Shown here piece by piece: positions 42,150-51,328 of a stretch of 64,000 nt of DNA. The first letter of the stretch is position 1; the number at the start of each line of letters is the position of its first letter. The stretch comes from JASSUD01 sp031963045 (GTDB lineage Bacteria > Pseudomonadota > Gammaproteobacteria > Burkholderiales > Burkholderiaceae), in NCBI GenBank assembly GCA_031963045.1, contig JASSUK010000015.1, positions 213,449 through 277,448 of the forward strand. The letters are read 5' to 3'. The translations under genes and the position numbers were made by a program. Below the pieces are notes generated by a model that was given only the letters and a program-made list of their open reading frames with translations, did no database searches and was not told the origin of the DNA.

Positions 42150-44177
42150 CTAGTGAGAGGGAGCCTGGGGAACAAAAAATTCGGGCGGTGGCGTAGAGGG
42201 AGCTGCCACCGGCACAGGGGGTGCATTAGACTGAAAGCGATCCACTAAATAATAATCTAGCAGTTTGCGCGCAATGGGGGCGGCAGCCTGCGCACCCCAT
42301 CCACCATTTTCTACAATCAATGCAAGTGCAATTTCAGGTACGGAATCGGCCCCTGTTTTTTTAGTTTGAACAGGCTTCCCATTGATCTTGGTTCCTGGCG
42401 GAATGCTTCCAAAAGCAATAACTAGCGCATGGTCACGGCGATTTTCGGCAATAGCATGCGCTCGATATTTCCCGCCTCTTAATGAAAATACCTGCGCTGT
42501 ACCCGTTTTAGCGCCTACCGGATACATCGCTCCTTTAAAAGCCATTGCTCCTGTACCCGTTTGCACTACCCCCACCATAGCCCGCTTTACAAAATCAATA
42601 TGCGCTTGGCTGACGTCTAATTTAGCGCTTGCATGCGGAACCGTCAGACGGGTTTCATGCGTCAATGGGTGCTCTATTTTTTTCACTAAATGGGGTTTCA
42701 TCACCACGCCATTATTTGCAAGCGTGGCCATAGCATGGGCTAATTGCAACATGGTAAAGGAGTTATAGCCTTGACCAATTCCAATGCTGATCGTCTCGCC
42801 GTCATACCATCGCTGCGACTCTTGCGTGTGGTACGCTTTTTTCTTCCATTCCGTAGAAGGTAAAACTCCGGTCGCTTCCCCCTTGATGTCAATGCCCGTT
42901 ATCTGACCAAAACCCCAAGGTTGCATAAAGCTGGCAATGGCATTCACACCCATTTCATGCGCTAGCATGTAGTAATACGTATCGCAGGACACCACAATGG
43001 ACTGATACAAATCAACACGGCCATGCCCTGTGCGTACATCATCTCGAAAAACATGCTTGGCAACAGTGTAATACCCTGGATCAAAAAAACTCCATTGCGG
43101 CGTGCGTTTATGCGAGGTCAGCGCTGCTAATGCCATAAATGGCTTATAAGTAGACCCGGGTGGATACGCGCCACGCAAAGGCCGATTCAGCAGTGGTTTA
43201 TTAGGAGAGTTATTCAAGTTATCCCAAGCTTGCTGATCAATCCCATCTACAAACAAATTGGGATCAAAGCTTGGTGCAGACACAAAAGCGAGGACATCGC
43301 CCGTAGCAGGCTCAATAGCCACTAAAGCACCCCGTTTTCCAGCAAAAGCCTTCTCCGCAATCTGCTGCAAATTGATATCGAGCGCCAGCATCAAATTATT
43401 ACCGGGCGTAGGCTGCCTGCGCGAGAGGGAGCGCACAGGCCGCCCGCCTGCGGTTACTTCGACTTCTTCGAAACCGGTTGCTCCATGGAGCTCCATTTCG
43501 TAGCTCTGCTCGATCCCAATTTTTCCTATGTAATCGGTGCCTTTATAGTTATTGGCCCGTAAACGTGGATCATAGCGATCAGAAGCCATTTCATTTTGTT
43601 GGGCAAGCTCTTTGATCTGCTCTTGATCTCGTGTGGAAATGCGGCCGATATACCCTATGACATGCGCAGCACTTTCTCCTAGCGGATATTGTCGAAACAT
43701 GCGCGCGCGCACCGCAACACCTGGAAAACGAAAATTTTGGCTAGCGAAATGAGCAACTTCTTCGTCAGAAAGACGAATACGAATGGGTAGACTCTCAAAA
43801 TTTTTAGATTCTTCTAGAAATTTTTTAAATCGGCGCAAATCTGCTGGTTCAATGCGTATGACTTCCCCAATCTGTGCAATGACGTCATCAAGCTTACCCT
43901 GGATTTTTGACGGGGTAATTTCCAGCGTATAGGCGAAATAATTGCGAGCGAGCACCACCCCATTACGGTCGGTAATCAATCCTCGGCTAGGTGTAATCGG
44001 CGCTACCGAGATCCGATTTTCATTGGCCTGCAACGCATATTGACGATAGTGCCATACCTGCAAATAGACAAAACGGGCAATCAGCAGTGCAAAACAAATA
44101 AAAACGAATAGCCCTGCCGTGGTGACCCGAAGCCGGAAATCCCATAGCTGCTTTGCAGTATTTTTAAATTCGGTCAC
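42150..44177 (-). CDS. mrdA: penicillin-binding protein 2
   Basis: A 675-residue class B transpeptidase of the elongasome. An N-terminal transmembrane helix (about 15-38) and pedestal domain precede the transpeptidase domain. The catalytic Ser342 and Lys345 are in PPGSTYKPF, the SxN-type element is SCD in VVSCDTYYYM, and KTG begins at Lys557 in GAKTGTAQV. A Pro/Ala-rich tail ends the protein. It lies between mreD and rodA. Confidence 0.97.
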   Translation of the reverse strand: MTEFKNTAKQLWDFRLRVTTAGLFVFICFALLIARFVYLQVWHYRQYALQANENRISVAPITPSRGLITDRNGVVLARNYFAYTLEITPSKIQGKLDDVIAQIGEVIRIEPADLRRFKKFLEESKNFESLPIRIRLSDEEVAHFASQNFRFPGVAVRARMFRQYPLGESAAHVIGYIGRISTRDQEQIKELAQQNEMASDRYDPRLRANNYKGTDYIGKIGIEQSYEMELHGATGFEEVEVTAGGRPVRSLSRRQPTPGNNLMLALDINLQQIAEKAFAGKRGALVAIEPATGDVLAFVSAPSFDPNLFVDGIDQQAWDNLNNSPNKPLLNRPLRGAYPPGSTYKPFMALAALTSHKRTPQWSFFDPGYYTVAKHVFRDDVRTGHGRVDLYQSIVVSCDTYYYMLAHEMGVNAIASFMQPWGFGQITGIDIKGEATGVLPSTEWKKKAYHTQESQRWYDGETISIGIGQGYNSFTMLQLAHAMATLANNGVVMKPHLVKKIEHPLTHETRLTVPHASAKLDVSQAHIDFVKRAMVGVVQTGTGAMAFKGAMYPVGAKTGTAQVFSLRGGKYRAHAIAENRRDHALVIAFGSIPPGTKINGKPVQTKKTGADSVPEIALALIVENGGWGAQAAAPIARKLLDYYLVDRFQSNAPPVPVAAPSTPPPEFFVPQAPSH

Positions 44178-44254
44178 GCAGCTTAATCAAAATTAAAAAA
44201 TGGAAAAATGGAAAAAAAGCACGGCAGATATAAAAAAGAGGGCACTCCCTCTGA

Positions 44255-44788
44255 TTAGATAGGGCGCGTATCGTCTGGATCCGCCGCTCTTCTCTGAGGG
44301 GCTAGAGGGGCTAGTAATATCCAGCTAGTAAACGGCCACAGAAATGCCTCTATACAACCTGGAAAAATATAAATCCACCCAGGGAAAGGTGCGCCCATCA
44401 GTAAGCGAATAATAAAAGGCACAATATGGGCCAACATCAAAAGCGGAAACACATGCAGCGCTTGCCCAACAATGCCAAAACACTGAATGCGGCGGTGAAT
44501 GGCAATGGCGCCATACGATAAAAGCGTGTAAGCCAGCGCATGCTCACCCAATAAATTAGCATGATGCACATCCATCATCAGCCCAAGGCCAAAGGCTATA
44601 CTCATCCCTACTCGACGCGGCTGATGAATATTCCAAAACAATAAAACCAACACTACCCAATCAGGTAACGCTAGCATACGGCTCCAAGGAAGTAGATTCA
44701 AAAAAATCGCTACTACCAGACTCAGTGCAATAAACCATGGGTTCGCAGGCAATAAAATATATTGCGGATCATTTTTTGGATGGATCAC
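44255..44788 (-). CDS. mreD: rod shape-determining protein MreD
   Basis: A 177-residue integral membrane protein with about five hydrophobic segments (for example FIALSLVVAIFLNLLPWSR and WVVLVLLFWNIHQP). RVGMSIAFGLGLMMDVHHAN and LLGEHALAYTLLSYGAI match MreD. Its start overlaps the mreC stop by four bases (ATGA), suggesting coupled translation. Confidence 0.94.
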   Translation of the reverse strand: MIHPKNDPQYILLPANPWFIALSLVVAIFLNLLPWSRMLALPDWVVLVLLFWNIHQPRRVGMSIAFGLGLMMDVHHANLLGEHALAYTLLSYGAIAIHRRIQCFGIVGQALHVFPLLMLAHIVPFIIRLLMGAPFPGWIYIFPGCIEAFLWPFTSWILLAPLAPQRRAADPDDTRPI

Positions 44789-45837
44789 GGCTGCACCCCT
44801 TGGGTGGTAGTGTTAGGACTAGCTGGCAGCATAAAAGTAGGAGGCGCTTCCTTCAGGCCAGTAGCTGAAACAACCGTATCAGGCTTCTCTACTTTATGAG
44901 CAACTTTTGCAGACGCTTTAGTAGAAGATTTTTGAATAGGAGATAGAGAAGTGGGCGTGGCAGAAGGAGAGGGGTTGATATCTGTGTGTGGAGGCGGTGC
45001 TAACGGTTTTTTATAGTCCAATATCAATACTTGACGCGGGCCACGCGTTAAGGCTGTAGGCATACAAAATACTTGCGCAAATTCAACACCTGTTTGGCGC
45101 AACACTCTCGTAATTTTTCCCGCTGGAATTCCAGCGGGAAACACTCCATCTAGTCCACTGGTGACCAGCTCGTCTCCTGGCTGAACATCTGCGGTAGCAG
45201 GTACAAAACGCAAAACGAGACCCTCGCCGTGCATATTGCCGGATATCAAACCACGTAAGCCCGTGCGTATTAACTGCACAGGCACAGACTGATCGTTATC
45301 GGTAATGAGTGTCACTTCAGATTGCAGCGGATAAACACGCGTAATTTGGCCCAGCACCCCTTCATCATCTATTACGGGGGAACCAATCTGTACGCCATCG
45401 CGCTCACCATGATCCACAATCACTTTTTGAATAAAGGGATCTCGTGCTTCATAGCGTACTTCGGCGACCACAGCGCCTGCTGCTGCACGTGGCAAAAGAT
45501 GCAACAAAGCACGCAAATGGACATTTTCTATTTGTAGCTGCTCTGCTTGCAGCGCTTCTAGCGCCAATTTGAGATTACGGGTCTTCAGGATTTCATTTTC
45601 GGTTTGCAGGGATCGCGTAGTGGTGAAGAAGCCCGTGAGATTCAAAACCATATCGCGAGGCCAAAGTGCAACCTGCTGCAACGGGTAAATAACAATACCA
45701 ATTGCTTGATGCAAGGTCTCTGATAAGCGAAAACGGGCATCTGAAACAAGAAGCCCACACGCCAATGCCACACATATGAGCAAGCGTAAAAAGGCCGAGG
45801 GACCTTGCCTAAAGAGATGCGGCGGACTGTGTTCCAT
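44785..45837 (-). CDS. mreC: rod shape-determining protein MreC
   Basis: A 350-residue bitopic membrane protein that organises the elongasome in the periplasm. A transmembrane helix lies at about 17-35. A coiled coil follows (about 72-105, SLQTENEILKTRNLKLALEA). The beta-rich core includes VVAEVRYEARDPFIQKVIVD and GLDGVFPAGIPAGKI. A long Pro/Ser/Thr-rich C-terminal tail of about 90 residues is typical of betaproteobacteria. Confidence 0.95.
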   Translation of the reverse strand: MEHSPPHLFRQGPSAFLRLLICVALACGLLVSDARFRLSETLHQAIGIVIYPLQQVALWPRDMVLNLTGFFTTTRSLQTENEILKTRNLKLALEALQAEQLQIENVHLRALLHLLPRAAAGAVVAEVRYEARDPFIQKVIVDHGERDGVQIGSPVIDDEGVLGQITRVYPLQSEVTLITDNDQSVPVQLIRTGLRGLISGNMHGEGLVLRFVPATADVQPGDELVTSGLDGVFPAGIPAGKITRVLRQTGVEFAQVFCMPTALTRGPRQVLILDYKKPLAPPPHTDINPSPSATPTSLSPIQKSSTKASAKVAHKVEKPDTVVSATGLKEAPPTFMLPASPNTTTQGVQP

Positions 45838-45907
45838 GGAAGAGCGCCAAAATAAGCACCAAAAATAAAATAAGCAAAGAGCCCTAGCTGCGCAAATATG
45901 CGCTCAT

Positions 45908-45997
45908 TAGACCTCTATCGCAGGAATTCCTTTGATGCCAGTACACTAATACTGGCTGGGAGGAATAATGCTTCTACGGGGAAGCGATAGAGGTCTA
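45908..45997. repeat. family B palindromic element, TAGACC type
   Basis: A 90-bp element in the mreB-mreC spacer. The arms TAGACCTCTATCGC and GCGATAGAGGTCTA are perfect inverted repeats. The centre CCAGTACACTAATACTGG is a second stem, and GGGAGGAATAATGC follows. It shares arm start and centre with the element at 765-866. It begins two bases after the mreB stop codon. Confidence 0.78.
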
Positions 45998-45999
45998 TT

Positions 46000-47043
46000 T
46001 TATTCGTAGGAGAAAAGACTACCCAATTTATCCATGCGCTCTAGTGCCATCCCACATCCTCTCACCACACAGGTCAGAGGATCTTCAGCTATTAAAACAG
46101 GCAAGCCTGTTTCTTCTGCTAAAAGACGATCGAGATCATTGAGCAGTGCGCCACCGCCCGTGAGCATTAAGCCACGCTCGGCAATATCAGCACCCAGCTC
46201 AGGAGGAATTTGCTCAAGAGCGATTTTGACAGCAGATACAATTTGATTCAATGGGTCAGTCAATGCTTCGAGGATTTCATTTCCGGAGATGGTAAAGCTA
46301 CGTGGAATACCTTCGGAGAGATTACGCCCCTTCACTTCCATTTCTTTCATTTCGGTCGCGGGGAAAGCATAGCCGATCTCTTTTTTAATCGCTTCAGCAG
46401 TTTGCTCACCGATAAGCATGCCATAGTTTCGGCGAATGTAATTGACGATCGCCTCATCAAATTTGTCACCACCTACACGCACAGCACCTTTGTAAACGAT
46501 ACCCCCTAAGGAAATAACGCCCACTTCAGTAGTACCACCACCGATATCTACCACCATCGATCCAGTTGCATCAGAGACCGGCAAGCCTGCACCGATAGCC
46601 GCTGCCATCGGCTCTTCAATTAAATAGACTTGGGAAGCACCCGCTCCGTGCGCGGCTTCTTTAATAGCACGGCGCTCGACTTGAGTAGATCCACAAGGCA
46701 CACAGATAATGATGCGAGGAGAGGGAGAAAAGATATGCGATTCATGTGCCATTTTGATGAACTGCTTGATCATCTGCTCAGTAACGGTAAAGTCAGCAAT
46801 CACCCCATCTTTCATTGGGCGAATGGCTTCGATGTTACCAGGCACTTTACCTAGCATCTGCTTCGCTTTTTTACCTACTGCCTGAATAGTTTTTTTGCCA
46901 TTTGGCCCTCCTTCTTGGCGGATCGCCACCACAGAAGGCTCATCCAGAACAATACCCTTGCCACGCCGGTAAATCAGTGTATTCGCGGTACCAAGGTCAA
47001 TAGCCAAGTCATCAGAAAAAAAGCTGCGCAAAAAGCCGAACAT
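46000..47043 (-). CDS. mreB: rod shape-determining protein MreB
   Basis: A 347-residue bacterial actin. The start MFGFLRSFFSDDLAIDLG is preferred; an ATG 33 bases upstream is not family-like. The short N-terminal amphipathic helix binds membrane. LAIDLGTANTLIYRRGKGI (phosphate 1), VVDIGGGTTEVGVISLGG (phosphate 2) and LMLTGGGALLNDLDRLL (adenosine site) are intact. It is the first gene of the mre cluster. Confidence 0.98.
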   Translation of the reverse strand: MFGFLRSFFSDDLAIDLGTANTLIYRRGKGIVLDEPSVVAIRQEGGPNGKKTIQAVGKKAKQMLGKVPGNIEAIRPMKDGVIADFTVTEQMIKQFIKMAHESHIFSPSPRIIICVPCGSTQVERRAIKEAAHGAGASQVYLIEEPMAAAIGAGLPVSDATGSMVVDIGGGTTEVGVISLGGIVYKGAVRVGGDKFDEAIVNYIRRNYGMLIGEQTAEAIKKEIGYAFPATEMKEMEVKGRNLSEGIPRSFTISGNEILEALTDPLNQIVSAVKIALEQIPPELGADIAERGLMLTGGGALLNDLDRLLAEETGLPVLIAEDPLTCVVRGCGMALERMDKLGSLFSYE

Positions 47044-47551
47044 TGTGGGTCCTGTTATGCTCGCGGCTGTTTTCAATTACCCAATATAGGTAAAAAAACA
47101 ACCAAAAATAAAAGCTTGGCTTGCACACCGTGCATCTGTGTATCTAAGACCAAGCCTAGTGAAAAAGGGGAAATATAAATAAAACTAACAAAAAAACATA
47201 CAGCGCACCACATTCGCAGCATAAAGCACAGCAAACCAAATTGCCTCATGCACTATTAAAAAATAAAAACGACGGTAGAATCGCTGAATTTAATAAAGAG
47301 TGCAATCATACCTTATAATTTTTAAGGTTCTGCTGGGAAAATTGCGTTTTTAGCTTGTTTTCAGAATGCTTGAATCCATTAAAGCAGGTTCAATGGACCT
47401 TCTAAACGTCTATTCAGGTGTATTTTTCCGCATGCACCATGCATAACCAAGCCTCTTTTATCTGGTTTTTTTGTCTCTTTTTTCATCAGGAGCGGTTTGA
47501 GAACGACCTGAAAAACGCGTTCTCAGAAGCCGCTGCTCTTTGGCCTGTCAC
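47044..47551. other. divergent control region between mreB and gatC
   Basis: A 508-bp gap without a supportable gene. It is AT-rich and must hold the mreB and gatC promoters. A weak inverted repeat GGCTTG/CAAGCC spans about 47114-47157. No family A or B repeat was seen, which is unusual for a gap of this size in this window. Confidence 0.5.
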
Positions 47552-47869
47552 ATGTCTTTGTCTTTATCTGATATACATCATATTTCTGAGCTCGCACAAA
47601 TCGAGTTGTCTGAAACGGAAGCACCTGTCATGCTCGAGCATCTGAATCGTTTGTTTGGGCTGATTGAAAAAATACAAATCATCGATACCGATACTATTGC
47701 TCCGCTAGCACATCCTCTAGAACTCGTGCAATTAGCGCATAATCAGAGCGCACTCGCTTTGCCTCTTCGCACAGATACGGTCACAGAAAAAGTAGATCGA
47801 GATAGCTATCAAGCGCTATCACCTTCTGCTGAAAATGGACTGTACCTCGTCCCTAAAGTATTGGAATAG
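47552..47869 (+). CDS. gatC: Asp-tRNA(Asn)/Glu-tRNA(Gln) amidotransferase subunit C
   Basis: A 105-residue subunit that stabilises GatA within GatCAB. The start MSLSLSDIHHISELAQIEL is chosen by family match. PLAHPLELVQL and the C-terminal LSPSAENGLYLVPKVLE are typical. It is followed by gatA after 221 bp; that spacer contains a degraded family A copy. Confidence 0.94.
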   Translation: MSLSLSDIHHISELAQIELSETEAPVMLEHLNRLFGLIEKIQIIDTDTIAPLAHPLELVQLAHNQSALALPLRTDTVTEKVDRDSYQALSPSAENGLYLVPKVLE

Positions 47870-47999
47870 TCTGATCTACGCGTAGCCAAAAACACTGAGC
47901 GCTCTGTTTGTTTTACCTTTGAGCTGCGTTGTCGCATCTCTAGGGCACGCCCTACGTTCTTTTATGAGGGACTGCCGCATAGGCACGTCTTCCAATTAT

Positions 48000-48042
48000 C
48001 GAAGGTGCATGTTAGGTTCGGTCGCCAGCCGGACTTACCGCG
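48000..48042. repeat. strongly degraded family A core
   Basis: CGAAGGTGCATGTTAGGTTC then GGTCGCCAGCCGGACTTACC aligns with the minus-oriented core at about two thirds of positions. It lies in the gatC-gatA spacer. Confidence 0.4.
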
Positions 48043-48090
48043 CCTGCTTTTTCATTTCGTATTTTTTGCTTTTTTCGCCCCATTCTTCCC

Positions 48091-49599
48091 ATGCACTCAA
48101 AACAGCTTACCGAACTGCGCGCTGCGCTCGATGCAGGTGTTTTCTCCGCGACTGAATTAGCGCACCATTTCCTGGCGCGCATCCAATCAGCAAGCTCACT
48201 CAATGCCTTTTTAGATGTGAATCCCGAGCCGACTCTAAAAGCGGCTGCAAAAGCGGATAAATCTATAGCGCAAGGCACACAAGGCCCTCTCACAGGCATT
48301 CCAATCGCACATAAAGATATCTTTGTGACACGCGACTGGCGCACAACCGCCGCCTCTAAGATGCTAGAACATTACCGCAGCCCCTTTGATGCAACGGCTG
48401 TTACGCGGTTAGCCGACGCAGGAATGGTGTGCTTAGGCAAAACCAATTTGGATGAGTTTGCCATGGGCTCTTCCAATGAAGATTCTTTTTTTGGCCCGGT
48501 TCTCAACCCTTGGGATTGCAAAGCCGTGCCAGGAGGCTCCTCAGGAGGCTCTGCTGCTGCGGTAGCCGCAGGCTTAGCGCCAGCTGCCACGGGCACGGAC
48601 ACGGGAGGCTCTATTCGCCAACCGGCAGCCTTAACAGGCATTACGGGCTTAAAACCTAGCTATGGGCGTATTTCGCGCTACGGCATGATTGCATTTGCCT
48701 CCTCGCTCGATCAAGCTGGGCCTATGGCACGTTCTGCTGAAGATTGTGCATTACTGTTAGGCGCGCTTGCAGGACATGATGAACACGATTCCACCACGCT
48801 GGCCCTGCCTACCGAAGATTTCACCCGTTATTTGAATTGCACATGGCAAGGCGACACTCGTACTCCAAAACCCTATGCAGCCCTCCCCGATAAACCTCTC
48901 GCAGGCCTACGTATCGGCTTGCCTAAGGAATATTTTAGTGACGGACTCCATGCACAGGTTGGTGTAACCGTTCACCATGCCCTGAAAATGTACGAGTCAC
49001 TAGGTGCTACGCTGATCGATCTCTCTTTACCCAACACAGCTCTTTCTATCCCGGTGTATTACGTCATTGCCCCCGCAGAAGCCTCTTCAAACTTGGCTCG
49101 CTTTGACGGAGTACGGTATGGCTATCGCGCAAAAAATTATGGCGATCTGTCCGATATGTACAAAAAAACCAGAGCCGAAGGCTTTGGGCCGGAAGTGAAG
49201 CGCCGCCTCCTCACAGGCACCTATGTACTCTCTCAAGGGTATTACGATGCGTACTATGTACAGGCACAAAAAATCCGCCGAATTATTGCCTTAGATTTTG
49301 AACATGCGTTTACACAATGTGATGTATTGATGGGGCCGACTGCGCCGAATGTCGCATGGAATCTAGGCGAAAAAGAGCGTGATCCCGTTCATATGTATTT
49401 AGCGGATATTTATACGCTCTCAGCTAGCCTTGCAGGCTTGCCAGGCATGAGCATCCCCTGTGGCTTTGGTGAACACGGCAGACCTTTAGGATTACAACTT
49501 ATTGGCCCGCATTTAAGTGAAGCGCGTTTATTACAAATTGCACATGCCTTCCAACGCCAAACAGACTGGCACACCAAATTGCCTGCCCAATTTGCCTAA
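48091..49599 (+). CDS. gatA: Asp-tRNA(Asn)/Glu-tRNA(Gln) amidotransferase subunit A
   Basis: The amidase subunit that releases ammonia from glutamine. It has 502 residues. The Ser-cisSer-Lys triad maps to Lys75 (PIAHKDIF), Ser150 (in the GGSSGGSAAA signature) and Ser174 (DTGGSIRQPA). Lengths and spacing fit the family. The TAA stop overlaps the first base of a 142-bp family B palindrome that separates it from gatB. Confidence 0.97.
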   Translation: MHSKQLTELRAALDAGVFSATELAHHFLARIQSASSLNAFLDVNPEPTLKAAAKADKSIAQGTQGPLTGIPIAHKDIFVTRDWRTTAASKMLEHYRSPFDATAVTRLADAGMVCLGKTNLDEFAMGSSNEDSFFGPVLNPWDCKAVPGGSSGGSAAAVAAGLAPAATGTDTGGSIRQPAALTGITGLKPSYGRISRYGMIAFASSLDQAGPMARSAEDCALLLGALAGHDEHDSTTLALPTEDFTRYLNCTWQGDTRTPKPYAALPDKPLAGLRIGLPKEYFSDGLHAQVGVTVHHALKMYESLGATLIDLSLPNTALSIPVYYVIAPAEASSNLARFDGVRYGYRAKNYGDLSDMYKKTRAEGFGPEVKRRLLTGTYVLSQGYYDAYYVQAQKIRRIIALDFEHAFTQCDVLMGPTAPNVAWNLGEKERDPVHMYLADIYTLSASLAGLPGMSIPCGFGEHGRPLGLQLIGPHLSEARLLQIAHAFQRQTDWHTKLPAQFA

Positions 49600-49740
49600 G
49601 AACCTGTTTAGAGTCTCCCAAAAGGGTTCATATTTGGGGGAGCAGGAGCACAGGGACCGGAACTGTATTTAAGTACAGTGAATACCTTGCACCGCACGGC
49701 CCCGAAGATGAGCCCTTTTGGGAGACTCTAAACAGGTTCT
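49599..49740. repeat. family B palindromic element, AGAACCTG type
   Basis: The left arm AGAACCTGTTTAGAGTCTCC and the right arm, read inward, begin identically and pair over about 41 positions with few mismatches. The centre CTGTATTTAAGTACAG, preceded by GCACAGGGACCGGAA, and the inner arm AAAGGGTTCATATTTGGGG match the element at 4099-4242 almost exactly, while the outer 21 bases are unrelated to it. It lies within the gatA-gatB spacer. Confidence 0.87.
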
Positions 49741-49789
49741 AAAAACAGGCTGTACCAGCCAGAATAAAATTATTGCTTACGGAATTGAA

Positions 49790-51328
49790 ATGGATTGGGA
49801 AATAGTTATCGGCTTAGAGACGCATGCACAGCTCTCTACAGCTTCAAAAATTTTTTCAGGCGCCTCCACACGCTTCGGTGCAGAGCCTAATACACAGGCT
49901 TGCCATATAGATCTGGCACTTCCCGGCGTTTTACCGCTGATGAATCGTCAAGCAGTGAAATATGCGATCCGTTTTGGCCTAGCCGTGGGCGCCACGATTG
50001 CACCCCGCAGTATTTTTGCCCGTAAAAATTATTTCTACCCTGATCTGCCAAAAAGCTATCAAATCAGTCAGTATGAACACCCTGTTGTCATAGGGGGCAC
50101 CATTACCATTCCTGCTATAGCGTCCGCGTCTGGCACTGAGCAATCTGCCCAAGACTCAATGCCGACGACCATCCATCTGACACGAGCGCATCTTGAAGAA
50201 GATGCGGGGAAATCTCTGCATAGTAATTTTCCTGGATTAACAGGTATTGATTTGAATCGCGCTGGCACGCCTTTACTGGAGATCGTCACCGAGCCAGATA
50301 TGCGCAGTGCAGCGCAAGCGGTAGCCTATGCCAAGACGCTACACGCATTAGTCATGTGGCTAGGTATTTGTGATGGAAATATGCAAGAAGGCTCGTTCCG
50401 GTGCGATGCAAATATCTCTGTACGCCGCAAAGGACAAGAAAAGCTAGGCACCCGCGTGGAAATCAAAAATCTTAATTCTTTTCGATTTTTAGAAGAGGCC
50501 ATTGAGTATGAAGCGCAGCGCCAGATCCGTGTGATTGAAGCGGGAGGGCAAGTACAACAAGAAACGCGCCTCTATGACCCCAGCCGCCATGAAACACAGG
50601 TCATGCGCAGCAAAGAAGATGCGCATGATTACCGCTACTTCCCCGATCCTGATTTATTGCCCCTGTCCATAGATGCGGCATGGATTGAAGAAGAGCGCAA
50701 TGCGCTGCCTGAGCTTCCTGATACCGTGCGTGCACGTTTTATACAAGCTTACGGATTATCCGATGCAGATGCTGCACTCCTCACTTCTTCTGCAGGACTC
50801 TCAAAATACTACCAAGCCGTCGTTACGCAATTAGGGGCCGAGCACGCTCAAGTTGTTGCACGCTGGGTCATGGGTGAAGTGAGTGCACAACTCAATCGCC
50901 ATGCGCAAAGCATAGAAACGGGTGCGGTATCGCCCGTACAGCTCGCTAAACTGATCGCTTACCAATTAGAGGGGCGTATTTCAAATAAAACAGCGAAAGA
51001 AGTGTTGCAGCAGATGTGGGAAATCGCTTCCTTGCATCTCGAAAACCCCACTCACCCAAGCCACGCCGACGATGCAGCAGGTCAACTGATTACCGAGCAA
51101 AACTTGGCGCAAGTTACCTCAGGTGCGGCCTTTGAAGCACAAATAGAAGCAGTGTTAGCAGCCAACCCTAAGCTTATTGAAGAATTTTGTGCCGGCAAAG
51201 ACAAGGCTTTCAATGCACTGGTGGGCCAACTTATGAAAGCGACTCAAGGTAAAGCAAACCCGCAAGAAGCAAATCGTTTACTTAAAGAGAAACTGACTGC
51301 ATATAAAGAAAGTAAGGGTTCCAATTAA
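49790..51328 (+). CDS. gatB: Asp-tRNA(Asn)/Glu-tRNA(Gln) amidotransferase subunit B
   Basis: Activates the misacylated tRNA with ATP and receives ammonia from GatA. The start MDWEIVIGLETHAQLST is chosen by family match; the extra upstream reading comes from the repeat. The length is 512 residues. IVIGLETHAQL, DLPKSYQISQYEHPV, the metal-binding region HLEEDAGKSLH and the C-terminal YqeY-like helical tail are visible. Its stop overlaps the xth start (TAATG). Confidence 0.97.
   Translation: MDWEIVIGLETHAQLSTASKIFSGASTRFGAEPNTQACHIDLALPGVLPLMNRQAVKYAIRFGLAVGATIAPRSIFARKNYFYPDLPKSYQISQYEHPVVIGGTITIPAIASASGTEQSAQDSMPTTIHLTRAHLEEDAGKSLHSNFPGLTGIDLNRAGTPLLEIVTEPDMRSAAQAVAYAKTLHALVMWLGICDGNMQEGSFRCDANISVRRKGQEKLGTRVEIKNLNSFRFLEEAIEYEAQRQIRVIEAGGQVQQETRLYDPSRHETQVMRSKEDAHDYRYFPDPDLLPLSIDAAWIEEERNALPELPDTVRARFIQAYGLSDADAALLTSSAGLSKYYQAVVTQLGAEHAQVVARWVMGEVSAQLNRHAQSIETGAVSPVQLAKLIAYQLEGRISNKTAKEVLQQMWEIASLHLENPTHPSHADDAAGQLITEQNLAQVTSGAAFEAQIEAVLAANPKLIEEFCAGKDKAFNALVGQLMKATQGKANPQEANRLLKEKLTAYKESKGSN

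Noticed and set aside
47114..47157. Possible leader hairpin in the mreB-gatC gap
   Set aside because: Only six paired bases around a loop of about 30; too weak to call.
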